From Gloeothece verrucosa PCC 7822 (GTDB lineage Bacteria; Cyanobacteriota; Cyanobacteriia; Cyanobacteriales; Microcystaceae), in the NCBI RefSeq assembly GCF_000147335.1, contig NC_014501.1, positions 4,170,001 to 4,234,000 of the forward strand: DNA of 64,000 nucleotides, in the 5' to 3' direction. A model generated the notes under the pieces. That model was not told the DNA's origin and searched no databases. It was given only the letters and a program-made list of their open reading frames with translations. Position 1 is the stretch's first letter; each line of letters begins with the position of its first letter. This document shows positions 34,574-44,033 of this stretch, piece by piece. Both the position numbers and the translations under genes were made by a program.

Positions 34574-35386
34574 TTAATTGTTGATAGCGATTAAATTAGC
34601 TAGTGCTGGGGTGGGTCCGAGCGGCTTTCCTAAAGTTAGCTCGATAGTGGGGTAGGTTGGCTCTAAGGCACGGACTTGTTGCGCGATTGCGTCGGTTATG
34701 CCTCCACTAAAGAGAAAATAAGGCAAAATGGCGATCTGTTTACAGCCCTCCTCGGCTAAATGGGCGATTTGAGCGGCTAAACTCGGAGTCATTGACCAAT
34801 AGGCGGTTTTGGCTCCTAATTGAGAGGCGAGTTTTTCGATCAATTGATTGGCTCCTGGGCGACGACTTCCATGAGATAATAAAATTCTTCCGGGTGCTGA
34901 TAACTGAGCAAACTGCTCCTCTAGTAAAAGCTTTATTTGAGGGTAACTGCCCAAATAAGGACATAATTTTAATTGGCAGCTAGGGGGTAAATAAGTTTTA
35001 GCCATTTCTATTTGCTCAGGAATATCTTCTTCAACATGAACGCCTTTAAAAAGAAATAGAGGAATAAGTTTAATCTGATTTGCTCCAGTGGTTTGAACTT
35101 GTTTAGCCATCTGTTGAATTCGCTCATGAAGTGGACAAGAAGCTAATTCAAGAGTTGCCGTTTCTACCTGGTGAGATGAGGATTTATTAATTATTGTTCG
35201 GGTTTTTGTGGCTATTGTCTTTATTGCGGCTTGATATTCTGGTCTATTAGACAGAATTGACCCTCTGTGTGAATATAAGTCATCTAGTTGTTGTTTCACT
35301 AGATAGGCTAAACGTTCTAGCGCAATTTGGGAACGATTATCTCGGCTTCCGTGAGAGACGAGCAGATAGGCTGATAAAGAGGTCAA
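34574..35386 (-). CDS. sirB: Sirohydrochlorin cobalt/ferrochelatase (CbiX/SirB type)
   Basis: 270 residues with two repeated CbiX half domains: LLVSHGSRDNRSQ near the N-terminus and ILLSHGSRRPGANQ near residue 165, each with the His of the SHGSR motif. The long form with two halves matches a chelatase inserting Fe (or Co) into sirohydrochlorin. The start is TTG at 35384-35386, overlapping the upstream gene's TGA as TTGA, so translation is coupled; no ATG precedes the SHGSR motif. Operon with cobA. Confidence 0.85.
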   Translation of the reverse strand: MTSLSAYLLVSHGSRDNRSQIALERLAYLVKQQLDDLYSHRGSILSNRPEYQAAIKTIATKTRTIINKSSSHQVETATLELASCPLHERIQQMAKQVQTTGANQIKLIPLFLFKGVHVEEDIPEQIEMAKTYLPPSCQLKLCPYLGSYPQIKLLLEEQFAQLSAPGRILLSHGSRRPGANQLIEKLASQLGAKTAYWSMTPSLAAQIAHLAEEGCKQIAILPYFLFSGGITDAIAQQVRALEPTYPTIELTLGKPLGPTPALANLIAINN

Positions 35387-35908
35387 AGTGATCCTTTACA
35401 ATAATTATAATTTTTTAGTTTAGTTTTATTGTATAGGAATTCCAATATAGGATAAAGCCGCTCTAATTTCTGTATCACAGGGCGCAGTTTGACAGTTAAA
35501 GCCAATTGCCAAGCCAAACAAAGCAAGACCAGTAATAGGGATGTGGGAACGCTCTGAGCAATGGTTTTGATCTCGTTTTCGACAGCAGGCAGACAGGAAA
35601 ACCCTTGACGCGCTTGGCTTAATCCTGCGACTATAGAATAGATAAGGGCAGCATCAGCAGCTATTTGGTCAATTTGTTGAGGTTTAGCTTCTATACCAAG
35701 CTTCCCGAAAAAAGTTATCTTAGCTATAGCTAATGGGGGAGAAGATACCTCTACTTTGATAGAAGTAATTCTGTCTCGCGCAAGCATCTTCTGTGAACCA
35801 AGAATCCCCACGCATGCGCGGCTGGGGAGTGTCAATCAGTTGAGCTAATTGTAGGCTTTCGATGATGTTGCGGGTGCTTTTGAGTTGGGGTTGGCTAGGA
35901 TTTGGCAC
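35383..35908 (-). pseudogene. Frameshifted gene of unknown family upstream of sirB
   Basis: Two overlapping frames look like one protein. The first starts at ATG 35906-35908 and reads MPNPSQPQLKSTRN through GDSWFTEDACAR. The second, one base out of register, reads DRITSIKVEVSSPPLAIAKI, then FFGKLGIEAKPQQIDQ, a hydrophobic helix (SLLLVLLCLAWQLAL) and a C-terminus that ends in the sirB start. Removing one base around 35775-35785 would fuse them into a protein of about 170 residues. Family not recognised. The second part could alternatively be translated from a TTG at 35833-35835. A sequencing error is possible. Confidence 0.55.
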
Positions 35909-36050
35909 ATCTAAGAGACTAATTCACGGTAAATCTTAGAGAAACATTTAAATAAATTTTAGTTCTGTCGAGACGGAAAATCGAGTGATTCCTGGCTGCC
36001 AATTGTCCCGAAACTATTTTCGTCGTTTCCTCTAAAAAACGGTTCTATTG

Positions 36051-38744
36051 ATGCTAGAAAATCGGTTAAATTTTGAATATCAAATAGGAGGGAGTCTAGC
36101 CAAGAATGCCCCTAGTTATGTGACCCGGAAAGCTGATTCAGTATTTTATGAAGCCCTGAAAGCCGGCGAGTTTTGTTATGTGCTGAATTCTCGGCAGATG
36201 GGCAAATCTAGCTTGCGGGTACGAACCATGCAAAGACTGGCTAATGAAGGGTTTTGTTGTGCTTTTATCGATCTGACAGAAATAGGAATACAAGGCGTAA
36301 CTCCAGACAAATGGTACGCCGGTATTGTTCAATTATTAGTGAGCAGTTGCGAACTGAATATTAAGCTTAGCTGGCGAACCTGGTGGCGAGAAAGACTGGA
36401 ATTGTTCTCACCGGTACAGCGTTTGAGTCAATTTATTAGAGAAATCTTATTAGTTGAAGTTAAAGAAAAAATAGTTATATTTATCGATGAAGTTGATTTA
36501 GTGTTGAGTCAACCCTTTTCGCTAGATGATTTTTTTGCGCTGATTCGCTTCTGTTTTGAAGAACGAAAAATCAATCCTGACTATGAACGAATTACCTTTG
36601 CTCTGTTGGGAGTAGCCACCCCTTCAGATTTAATTAAAGATAAAATGCACACGCCGTTTAATATTGGTAGAGCCATAGAACTTCAAGGTTTTACTTTTTC
36701 AGAAGTACAGCCTTTAGTCGAGGGTTTACAAGGAAAAGTGAACTATCCTCAAGCCGTGATGAAAGAGATTTTACAATGGACTGGAGGGCAACCTTTTCTA
36801 ACGCAAAAAATCTGTCAACTGATGGTTAATTCAAGCACAGAGCAAAATACCCCTGGTGTTGAAGAGGTGATCAGATTGCAGGTGATAGCTAATTGGGAAT
36901 CCACCGATGAACCCGAACATTTAAGAACCATTCGCAACAGAATTTTAACCAATGAGCAGCGAGCCGTGCAATTTTTGGGGTTGTATCAGCAAATCTTAGA
37001 GCAAGGGGCGATTGCCGCCAATGGGAGCCAAGATCAGCAACAATTGCGACTATGCGGGTTAGTGGTAGAACGATTGGGCCAACTGACGGTTTACAATCGC
37101 ATCTATGCAAACATTTTTAACCAGCAGTGGGTTGAGCAGAGATTAGCCGAAATCCGTCCTTATGCAGTAGCGCTCGCCAGTTGGTTAGCTTCCTCCGGTC
37201 AAGATCAATCCCAACTCTTGCAAGGAGCCGCCTTACAGTCTGTGCTAACTTGGACATTGGGAAAAAGCCTCAGTGAAGCAGATTATCAATTTCTCGTAGC
37301 CTGTCAAGAACTCGAGCAACAGCGCACAAAAACCGCGCTAGAAACCTTAGAACAAGCCAGTCGACTCCTCGCCGAGGCCAGACAAAAAGCCCGATCTCAA
37401 GTGTTAAAACGGCGGATCGGGAAACCCTGGCTGTTTGGGGTGATGTTGATGGTGGTGGGGATCATTTTCCTGTTGCGTTTTGGTGGATGGTTACAAGGAC
37501 TAGAATGGAACTTATTAGACCAGTGTTTTCGCTGGCGTTCCCCAGAACCGATGGAAAGGCGCATTGCTTTAGTCACCATAGATGAATCAGATTTAACGGC
37601 GGTAGGTCAATGGCCTATCCCCGACCAAGTTTTAGCCCAAACCATTGCTCAAATCAAAAGCCAAAACCCTCGCAGCATCGGACTAGATCTTTATCGCAAT
37701 TTGCCGGTTGAACCCGGACATGAGCAATTACTGAAACTGTTTGAGTCTACTTCTAACCTGTTTGGCGTGGAAAAAGTGGTCAAAAACCCCATTGCTCCCC
37801 CTGCGGTTTTGAAGGGGCGCGAGCAAATTGGTTTTGTCGATCAAGTGTTAGATTCTGATGGTAAAGTGCGCCGTGCCTTGTTGTCAGTAGCCGATAAAAA
37901 CGGCAAAGTAGAATTGAGTTTAGCGGTGAAGTTAGCGTTACATTATTTAACCACCCAAGGAGTCACTTGGGAAACCGCCAAAGACAACCCCTATCGAGTT
38001 CGCCTGGGAAAAGCTGTAATCGAGCGTTTTGAGAAAAATGATGGGGGTTATGTGAATGCCCAGTCGGGAGGTTATCAGATTTTGCTAAATTTTCGCGGAA
38101 ATCAAGAGCAATTTGTCAATTTTTCTTTACAACAGGTATTATCTAATCAAGTGCCGCCAGGGAGTTTTAGTGACCGCATCATTCTCATTGGCACCACTGC
38201 CGAGAGTCTTAATGATTTCTTTTTCACCCCTTACAGTAGCACACTCTTCGCTTCACCGGTTCCTATGGCAGGAATTACGCTTCATGCTAATATTGTCAGT
38301 CAAATGATCAGCGCGGCTATGGATGGAAGACCGATGCTTCGAGTCTGGAGTGAGTCCCTTGAATGGCTGTGGGTTTTAATCTGGGCTATGATCGGGACAT
38401 TAATAAGCTGGTGGTTTAAAGCTCCTTTAGTCATCGCTATTATGCTGATTCTTTGGAGTATGGGACTAATCATTATGGGACATAGTGCTTTTTTACTGGG
38501 TTGGTGGTTGCCTGTAATCCCACCTCTATTATCCCTATTAGGATCAGCACTGGTTCTATTAATGATCAGCAATAAACAATTAGATCAACTTCAATTTCAT
38601 CGCACGGTAACGACACTGTTGCAAGATTATCAAAATTCTCCCACAGCCGCACGAATCGCCCTTGAATACCTTAAGCAATCAGAAACAAAAGAGCGTCAAG
38701 CTTTCCTCGCGCTGACACTAAGCCAACTTCATCAAATTGTATAG
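36051..38744 (+). CDS. AAA-like ATPase fused to a CHASE2 sensor domain
   Basis: 897 residues. Residues about 10-330 form an AAA-like (STAND-type) NTPase common in cyanobacteria: GGSLAKNAPSYVTRKAD, a P-loop-like SRQMGKSSLRVRTMQRL near 50, Walker B IVIFIDEVDLVLS and GGQPFLTQKICQLM. A helical linker follows. A membrane helix near 465 leads into the CHASE2 extracellular sensor domain (about 480-745; LVTIDESDLTAVGQWPIPD, IILIGTTAESLNDFFFTPY). Three more helices and a short cytosolic tail end the protein, with no kinase or cyclase output domain. ATG at 36051 (a TTG one codon earlier also opens the frame). Confidence 0.85.
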   Translation: MLENRLNFEYQIGGSLAKNAPSYVTRKADSVFYEALKAGEFCYVLNSRQMGKSSLRVRTMQRLANEGFCCAFIDLTEIGIQGVTPDKWYAGIVQLLVSSCELNIKLSWRTWWRERLELFSPVQRLSQFIREILLVEVKEKIVIFIDEVDLVLSQPFSLDDFFALIRFCFEERKINPDYERITFALLGVATPSDLIKDKMHTPFNIGRAIELQGFTFSEVQPLVEGLQGKVNYPQAVMKEILQWTGGQPFLTQKICQLMVNSSTEQNTPGVEEVIRLQVIANWESTDEPEHLRTIRNRILTNEQRAVQFLGLYQQILEQGAIAANGSQDQQQLRLCGLVVERLGQLTVYNRIYANIFNQQWVEQRLAEIRPYAVALASWLASSGQDQSQLLQGAALQSVLTWTLGKSLSEADYQFLVACQELEQQRTKTALETLEQASRLLAEARQKARSQVLKRRIGKPWLFGVMLMVVGIIFLLRFGGWLQGLEWNLLDQCFRWRSPEPMERRIALVTIDESDLTAVGQWPIPDQVLAQTIAQIKSQNPRSIGLDLYRNLPVEPGHEQLLKLFESTSNLFGVEKVVKNPIAPPAVLKGREQIGFVDQVLDSDGKVRRALLSVADKNGKVELSLAVKLALHYLTTQGVTWETAKDNPYRVRLGKAVIERFEKNDGGYVNAQSGGYQILLNFRGNQEQFVNFSLQQVLSNQVPPGSFSDRIILIGTTAESLNDFFFTPYSSTLFASPVPMAGITLHANIVSQMISAAMDGRPMLRVWSESLEWLWVLIWAMIGTLISWWFKAPLVIAIMLILWSMGLIIMGHSAFLLGWWLPVIPPLLSLLGSALVLLMISNKQLDQLQFHRTVTTLLQDYQNSPTAARIALEYLKQSETKERQAFLALTLSQLHQIV

Positions 38745-38785
38745 CTTCTGTGCCGACGGTTTCTCAACCCACTAAGTCATGTAAT

Positions 38786-39040
38786 CTACTTACTTTCAAT
38801 TTTAAAAATCGGGTGATCAGGTTTTTTCGTTAATCCTAATTCGTTCAACACTTTAACGATTCCTACCGCTAATATTCCTCCTAAAGTTAAGCCAATAACT
38901 AGCAGAATAATAAACCACCGTCTCGCTTTTTTTTTGATGGCTTCTACTTCGGCTATAGAAAAATCTTTTTCTACGTCAGAAGCCGGCGATAAAGAATTTA
39001 AAAATTCATTGTTATCGAAATCATTATTAGGTTTACTCAT
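38786..39040 (-). CDS. Small single-pass membrane protein
   Basis: 84 residues. The N-terminal 35 are acidic and disordered (MSKPNNDFDNNEFLNSL), a basic KKKARR precedes one membrane helix at about 42-66 (WFIILLVIGLTLGGILAVGIV), and the C-terminal tail is short. The positive residues before the helix suggest the N-terminus is cytosolic. No family recognised. It lies 39 bp downstream of the DppB-type gene on the same strand and may be co-transcribed with it. Confidence 0.6.
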   Translation of the reverse strand: MSKPNNDFDNNEFLNSLSPASDVEKDFSIAEVEAIKKKARRWFIILLVIGLTLGGILAVGIVKVLNELGLTKKPDHPIFKIESK

Positions 39041-39079
39041 TGGCTTTTTTCCTAAGTAGAAAGAACAATTAAATTATAA

Positions 39080-40036
39080 TTATAATCTCACTCTTGGGTC
39101 TAACCATCCATAAGTGAGATCGGCGATCAAGTTAAATACTACAATTAAGATGGCATAAATAAAAGTAATAGCCATTACCACAGGGGTATCATTTTTATAG
39201 ATAGAATCTATTAATAAGGCTCCTATGCCGGGGACACGAAACACTTGTTCTGTAATTAAAGCACCTGTAAAAATTTTGGGAATATCGAGAGCAATTAAGG
39301 TAACAACAGGAATCATTGCATTCCGTAAAATATGAATCATTAACACCCAAAAGCCGCTTAAACCTTTTGCTCTGGCGGTGCGAACATAGTCTTGATTTAA
39401 TTCTTCGAGGATCGATGAGCGAATAAACCGCATTAATAAAGCCGCTTGATAAAAGGCTAACACAGCGATGGGCATAATTGACTGTTTTATCTCCTCAATA
39501 AAACTGGCCCAGTCATTGACTTCTAAGGTACTATTGTAAATAAAAGGGAGCCAATTTAGTTGAACACTAAAAATAATAATCAACAGTAATCCCGTAAAAA
39601 AAGGTGGTAAAGAAATTCCGAAAAATGAAAAAGTTGTCACTAACTGATCGGCGGCTGAATAGCGTTTTATGGCTGAAACTATTCCCAGAGGAAAAGCTAT
39701 TAATAAACTAAAAAAATAAGCCAATCCGACTATCCATAAAGTGGTGGGTAAGCGTTGTAAAATGAGTCCAAAAACCGGGCTTTTACTCGTAAAAGAATAG
39801 CCCATATCTCCCTGTATAAAAGCCAATGACCATTTAAAATAACGGATATAAACCGGCTGATCTAAGCCTAAAGCTTTGCGGATATTTTCCTTAACTTCTT
39901 CAGTAATAGATGGATTAGAAGCAAATTCCGCCATCGGGTCACCAGGCGCAATCGCTAAAATGGTAAAAATAACAACACTAATAGCAATGAGAGTAGGAAT
40001 AGATATTAATAAACGTTTAAATAAATAGTTACGCAT
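39080..40036 (-). CDS. Dipeptide/oligopeptide ABC transporter permease, DppB type
   Basis: 318 residues with six membrane helices. It starts MRNYLFKRLLISIPTLIAISV and has APGDPMAEFASNP in the periplasmic loop, typical of DppB/OppB. The EAA loop for the ATPase is YVRTARAKGLSGFWVLMIHILRNA, and the end is LTYGWLDPRVRL. Partner genes (DppC, ATPases, binding protein) are not adjacent; the DppC-type gene at 24434 is the natural candidate although 14 kb away. ATG at 40034-40036. Confidence 0.9.
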   Translation of the reverse strand: MRNYLFKRLLISIPTLIAISVVIFTILAIAPGDPMAEFASNPSITEEVKENIRKALGLDQPVYIRYFKWSLAFIQGDMGYSFTSKSPVFGLILQRLPTTLWIVGLAYFFSLLIAFPLGIVSAIKRYSAADQLVTTFSFFGISLPPFFTGLLLIIIFSVQLNWLPFIYNSTLEVNDWASFIEEIKQSIMPIAVLAFYQAALLMRFIRSSILEELNQDYVRTARAKGLSGFWVLMIHILRNAMIPVVTLIALDIPKIFTGALITEQVFRVPGIGALLIDSIYKNDTPVVMAITFIYAILIVVFNLIADLTYGWLDPRVRL

Positions 40037-40406
40037 TAGGGTAAGGGAAAAGTTGAGCAGATTAGTCGCTGAACTCTAGGGTGACCCAGTGGACAATCCT
40101 ATTAAAATTATAAGCTTAGTTTGTCAAGGCATTGCCCCACCCAGAAAAAATCCGGAAAATCTGCTTATTTTTCGGCATGAATATAGTCAAGGAAATAAAA
40201 TCGCGGTTCCAGCCAAAATTTAAGCCAACTGTAAACTCAACCCTACCAGTGCGGTAATCATTCAAGGTAAACCTAAAGCCAGCCGCCACTCATCAGGTAG
40301 TACAGCTACACTAGCAAGAGTAAGAACAAAAAAGACCAAGTTGAAATTTTCAACTATGGATAAGGGAGAAAGGGCAAAGGGGAAAGAAAAAATGACTAAT
40401 GACTAA
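40037..40406. other. 370-bp spacer with a possible gene remnant
   Basis: No intact gene. On the minus strand, roughly 40200-40345, the translation VFFVLTLASVAVLPDEW followed by stops at TGA and TAA within MITALVGLSLQL looks like a decayed membrane protein. A poly-purine stretch and a heptad repeat lie at its right edge next to the GAF gene's stop. Confidence 0.35.
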
Positions 40407-40409
40407 TTA
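40392..40409 (-). repeat. Heptad repeat abutting the GAF gene's stop codon
   Basis: Plus strand atgactaatgactaatta; on the coding strand the TAA stop is followed at once by TTAGTCA-type units, twice. Confidence 0.7.
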
Positions 40410-41180
40410 ATCCATAGTATCACCTTTAGATATGCGTTGCTTGTGTCGATTTAAAGTATTTTGTAGAAGATTAAGCACTTCTGTCGCAATTTCAATAATT
40501 TGCTTAGGGCCAAAACCCGACTTAGTTAATTCTACAAAGAAAGATTTAGCCACCAACTTAGCCAAACGGGTTGGGTTAGGATGAATAGTAATAGATTGAC
40601 TGACGGGTTTGTCTTCTAACTCATTAAGCACAGCCATAGCCACAAATCGAGATTTAAGAATAGCTTGTAACTGACTCAGATGAATAGTTTTTCCGGCCTC
40701 TTGAGTAAATAGCTGTAAGACTTTTAAGTCTTTCTCATTGAAACAAGATTTATCCACTGGAAAACTCACATTCATCACGCCGATGACTCGTTGAGAGAGA
40801 ATAATCGGGGCACAGAGCAAGCTAGAATTTTCTGGTTGAGGATAACGAGCCGCAGACAAAAAGGGAGATTGAGTGATATCCTTAATGAGTAGGGGTTGAC
40901 CAGTAGCAGCGACGTAGCCAGCAATTCCTTTATTGACTTGAGTAAGTTCTTGATAGGCTGATGGAGGAAGATTTCCATAATGAGTAAACACTCGCAAGTA
41001 GCATTGCTCATCGCCCTGTTCCTCTAGCTCAGAGATTAACATCACTGAGCATCTTTTAGCACCGATCCATTGGGCTACAGATGAGGCTATCTCTTGTAAA
41101 CATTCCTCTAGGTTGGTGGTCGTATCTAAAAGGCTGGAAACCTCCAGCAGTTTATAAATAAAGTTTGAGCGATTTTCCAT
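40407..41180 (-). CDS. GAF-domain sensor protein
   Basis: 257 residues. A GAF domain spans about 15-170: LLDTTTNLEECLQEI, AKRCSVMLISE, GIAGYVAATGQPLLIKDI and LLCAPIILSQRVIGVMNV with the ending TQEAGKTIHLSQ. No output domain follows; the C-terminal 80 residues are helical (FFVELTKSGFGPKQIIEIATEVLNLL), perhaps a dimer or partner-binding region. GAF domains sense small ligands or light through bound bilins; no conserved chromophore cysteine is apparent. It is divergent from the FHA-GGDEF-EAL genes (242-bp spacer), so it may feed into c-di-GMP signalling, which is inference. Confidence 0.8.
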   Translation of the reverse strand: MENRSNFIYKLLEVSSLLDTTTNLEECLQEIASSVAQWIGAKRCSVMLISELEEQGDEQCYLRVFTHYGNLPPSAYQELTQVNKGIAGYVAATGQPLLIKDITQSPFLSAARYPQPENSSLLCAPIILSQRVIGVMNVSFPVDKSCFNEKDLKVLQLFTQEAGKTIHLSQLQAILKSRFVAMAVLNELEDKPVSQSITIHPNPTRLAKLVAKSFFVELTKSGFGPKQIIEIATEVLNLLQNTLNRHKQRISKGDTMD

Positions 41181-41422
41181 GACTTAAGCTTAATTTTGCG
41201 GATAGGAAGTTTGGTAACACCAGCGCTTTCCCAACTGGCACTAGCGACATGGTATTTTTCTTTAATCGTGGCGAGGATAGACTCATTCTTACCATAGCAG
41301 GTAAAAAGAAGTTAAACTGAAGTTGAAATTAAATTTTACTTTACGTTTTTTGAATACTGTTAGTTAGAAAAGCATTTGGGGAATTCTATAATTGTAGCCT
41401 TGGCTCTAAATAATAGTTGACT

Positions 41423-43927
41423 ATGAGTAACGCACCCGATGTTCGCCATATTTTAGTGATCGAAGACCAAAAATCTAAACGAATTGTCGCTCTAAAGAAT
41501 AATAATTATACTATCGGGCGAGACCCCAATGCCTCGATCATTCTCTATGACCGGCAAGTTTCTCGTCATCATGCTACTTTAGTGCGAATTACTGATTATC
41601 AAAGTCAACAGACTATTTATCGAATTATTGATGGCAATTTACAGGGTAAAAAAAGTACCAATGGCTTAATTATTAATGATAAATATAGTTTATCTCACGA
41701 ACTGAAATCCGGGGATATTATCCGTTTTGGAAGCAGTTCGAAAGCGAGCTATCATCTGATTTCATCGGCGGCAGAAGCGGCTGCCTTAAAATCGAGTGAG
41801 TCAGCCGATAAATCAACTGAAAGTGGCTTCAACCTGTCTCAGTCCAAGGAAGTTAATCAAGAATTTATGGAAAATACGGAAAATATCAATACAATTATTT
41901 TCCAAAAATTCAAAGAAAAAAATAGTTTAGAATCCAGTTCAGAAAACTTGTCTTTAGACCAATTTAATCCTAATCCCTTGGTGGAACTTAACTATGATGG
42001 GGAAATTACTTATATCAATGCGGCGGCTAGCCGGAAATTTCCCGATTTAGAGCAAAAAAAGCTTGAGCATCAAATTTTAAAAGGATTACTGAAGGGAATC
42101 GGTTATCAAGAAACTATGGTCTCGGTGAGAGAACTTGAAATAGATGAGCATTTTTATGAGCAACATATAAGTTATATTGCCGAAAAGAAATTAATTAGAA
42201 GTTATTTGTTTGAGGTCACTAAATATAAAAGACTAGAATCTCAACTGACTAATAACCTAGAACGCTACAATTTTTTAGTAGAACAGATTTCAGAAGGAAT
42301 TTTTTTAGTAAATATTAAGACAAAAAAAATTATTGATGCTAATTTAGGAGTCTGTGAATTATTAGGCTATCAATATGATGAAATAATCCAACTAAATCTG
42401 TATCAAATTATTGCGCTTGATCGAAATATAATCGATACGGAACTCCAAAAAATCAGCGAAAATTATCCTTATCTAATTGATGAATCTTTATATCGTTGTC
42501 AAGATGGTACGTTAATTAGTGTCAAAGCTAAAATTAGCCGGAATCAGTATAATGGACAAGAGATTTTTTCTTTTTCCGTGCAGGATATAAGCGAACGGAA
42601 ACGCACAGAAGAAAAGATGCAATATGAAGCGTTTCACGATTCTTTAACTAATCTGCCTAACCGTAAACTTTTCTATCAACAGCTATATTTAACATTAACT
42701 AATGCAAAAAAAAATCAAACGATTTTTGGGGTAATATTTTTAGATATAGACTCTTTTAAAAATATCAATAATAGCTTAGGGCATAGCGTAGGAGATCAAC
42801 TGTTAGAAAGCTTTGCTCAACGTTTAATATCTTGTACTCGCACCGGAGATACTGTGGCTCGTTGGGGAAGCGATGATTTTACGATTTTACTACCCCGACT
42901 CAAAAATCCCGAAGAAAATATCAAAATATCTCAAAAAATATTAGATGATTTAAAACAGCCTTTTGTCATTGGAAAGCATCAACTGCAAGTAAAAGTCAGC
43001 ATAGGAATTGCCATTTATCCCCAAGATGGAGAAGATGAAGAAACTTTATTAAAAAATGCAGCAGTCGCCTTAACAAAAACCAAAGAACAGGGAAAAAATA
43101 GCTATCAATTTTATACTCCGATCATGAGTTCAGAAGCCGCCCTGTTATTAAAATTGGAAAATGCGATTCATAAAGGATTAGAGCGTCGAGAGTTTTCGGT
43201 ATACTATCAACCTCAAATCAAATGGAGTAGCGGCGAAGTCACGGCCATGGAAGCCTTGTTGAGGTGGGAAGTTCCTGAAATAGGGTTGATTCCACCGAGC
43301 AAATTGTTTGCCAAAGCCTCAAAAACCGATTTAATTTTACAGATTACTCAATGGATATTACAAACAGCCTGTGAACAAAATTTAGCTTGGCAAGAAGCGG
43401 GACTCCCTCCGGTGCCGATAGCCGTGAATTTATCAGCTCGAGAATTTCAAAATCCCTATCTGGTGGAAACGGTGGCCCGAATATTACAAAAAACCCGTCT
43501 AGATCCTCATTGGTTGGAATTAGAATTAACTGAAAAAATTCTCAGGCAAAATTTAAGAGCCGCGCCTGGGATCTTTCAAGATTTTCATAACCTGGGGATT
43601 CGCCTAGCTTTGGATGATTTTGGCATAGGATTTTCTTCTATTGGTTATCTTAAGCAGTTTCGGTTCCGTACCCTGAAAATTCATCAGTCTTTTATTAGAG
43701 ATTTAAGAGGAACCTCTCAAGAAGCGGCTTTAATTTCTGCATTAGTAACTTTAGGACGAGGGTTTAATCTCAGAGTGGTAGCCGAAGGGGTGGAAACTCC
43801 CTCACAACTGGAATTGTTGAAAACTCTTGAATGTGAAGAAGTTCAAGGTTATTTATTGAGTCGCCCTCTTCGGGCTTCTGAGGCGACACCATTTTTAACA
43901 CAAAGAGCCGCACAACTTAACAGGTAA
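41423..43927 (+). CDS. FHA-PAS-PAS-GGDEF-EAL signalling protein
   Basis: 835 residues from the ATG at 41423. FHA domain at about 5-110 (YTIGRDPNASIILYD, QVSRHHATL, STNGLIIN) for binding phosphothreonine. A first PAS-like region near 180-270 (NPLVELNYDGEITYIN), a second, better PAS near 288-400 (QISEGIFLVN, ELLGYQYDEI). The GGDEF motif is degenerate, GSDDF at about 482-486, although the RxxD inhibitory site (RTGD) remains. EAL motif at about 610-612 (MEALLRW), with LDDFGIGFSS and AEGVETP intact. So it should be mainly a c-di-GMP phosphodiesterase; KIHQSF replaces the usual KIDxSF. First of three tandem paralogues. Confidence 0.9.
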   Translation: MSNAPDVRHILVIEDQKSKRIVALKNNNYTIGRDPNASIILYDRQVSRHHATLVRITDYQSQQTIYRIIDGNLQGKKSTNGLIINDKYSLSHELKSGDIIRFGSSSKASYHLISSAAEAAALKSSESADKSTESGFNLSQSKEVNQEFMENTENINTIIFQKFKEKNSLESSSENLSLDQFNPNPLVELNYDGEITYINAAASRKFPDLEQKKLEHQILKGLLKGIGYQETMVSVRELEIDEHFYEQHISYIAEKKLIRSYLFEVTKYKRLESQLTNNLERYNFLVEQISEGIFLVNIKTKKIIDANLGVCELLGYQYDEIIQLNLYQIIALDRNIIDTELQKISENYPYLIDESLYRCQDGTLISVKAKISRNQYNGQEIFSFSVQDISERKRTEEKMQYEAFHDSLTNLPNRKLFYQQLYLTLTNAKKNQTIFGVIFLDIDSFKNINNSLGHSVGDQLLESFAQRLISCTRTGDTVARWGSDDFTILLPRLKNPEENIKISQKILDDLKQPFVIGKHQLQVKVSIGIAIYPQDGEDEETLLKNAAVALTKTKEQGKNSYQFYTPIMSSEAALLLKLENAIHKGLERREFSVYYQPQIKWSSGEVTAMEALLRWEVPEIGLIPPSKLFAKASKTDLILQITQWILQTACEQNLAWQEAGLPPVPIAVNLSAREFQNPYLVETVARILQKTRLDPHWLELELTEKILRQNLRAAPGIFQDFHNLGIRLALDDFGIGFSSIGYLKQFRFRTLKIHQSFIRDLRGTSQEAALISALVTLGRGFNLRVVAEGVETPSQLELLKTLECEEVQGYLLSRPLRASEATPFLTQRAAQLNR

Positions 43928-44033
43928 AACCCGCCTCTAGGAGCTAACTTGTGAGCAATAACTCAAAAGATGATAGTTCGAGAAAAATTTCGGGAATATT
44001 AATAGGGCGAACCTTGTCTTTTGTCTTGCCAAG

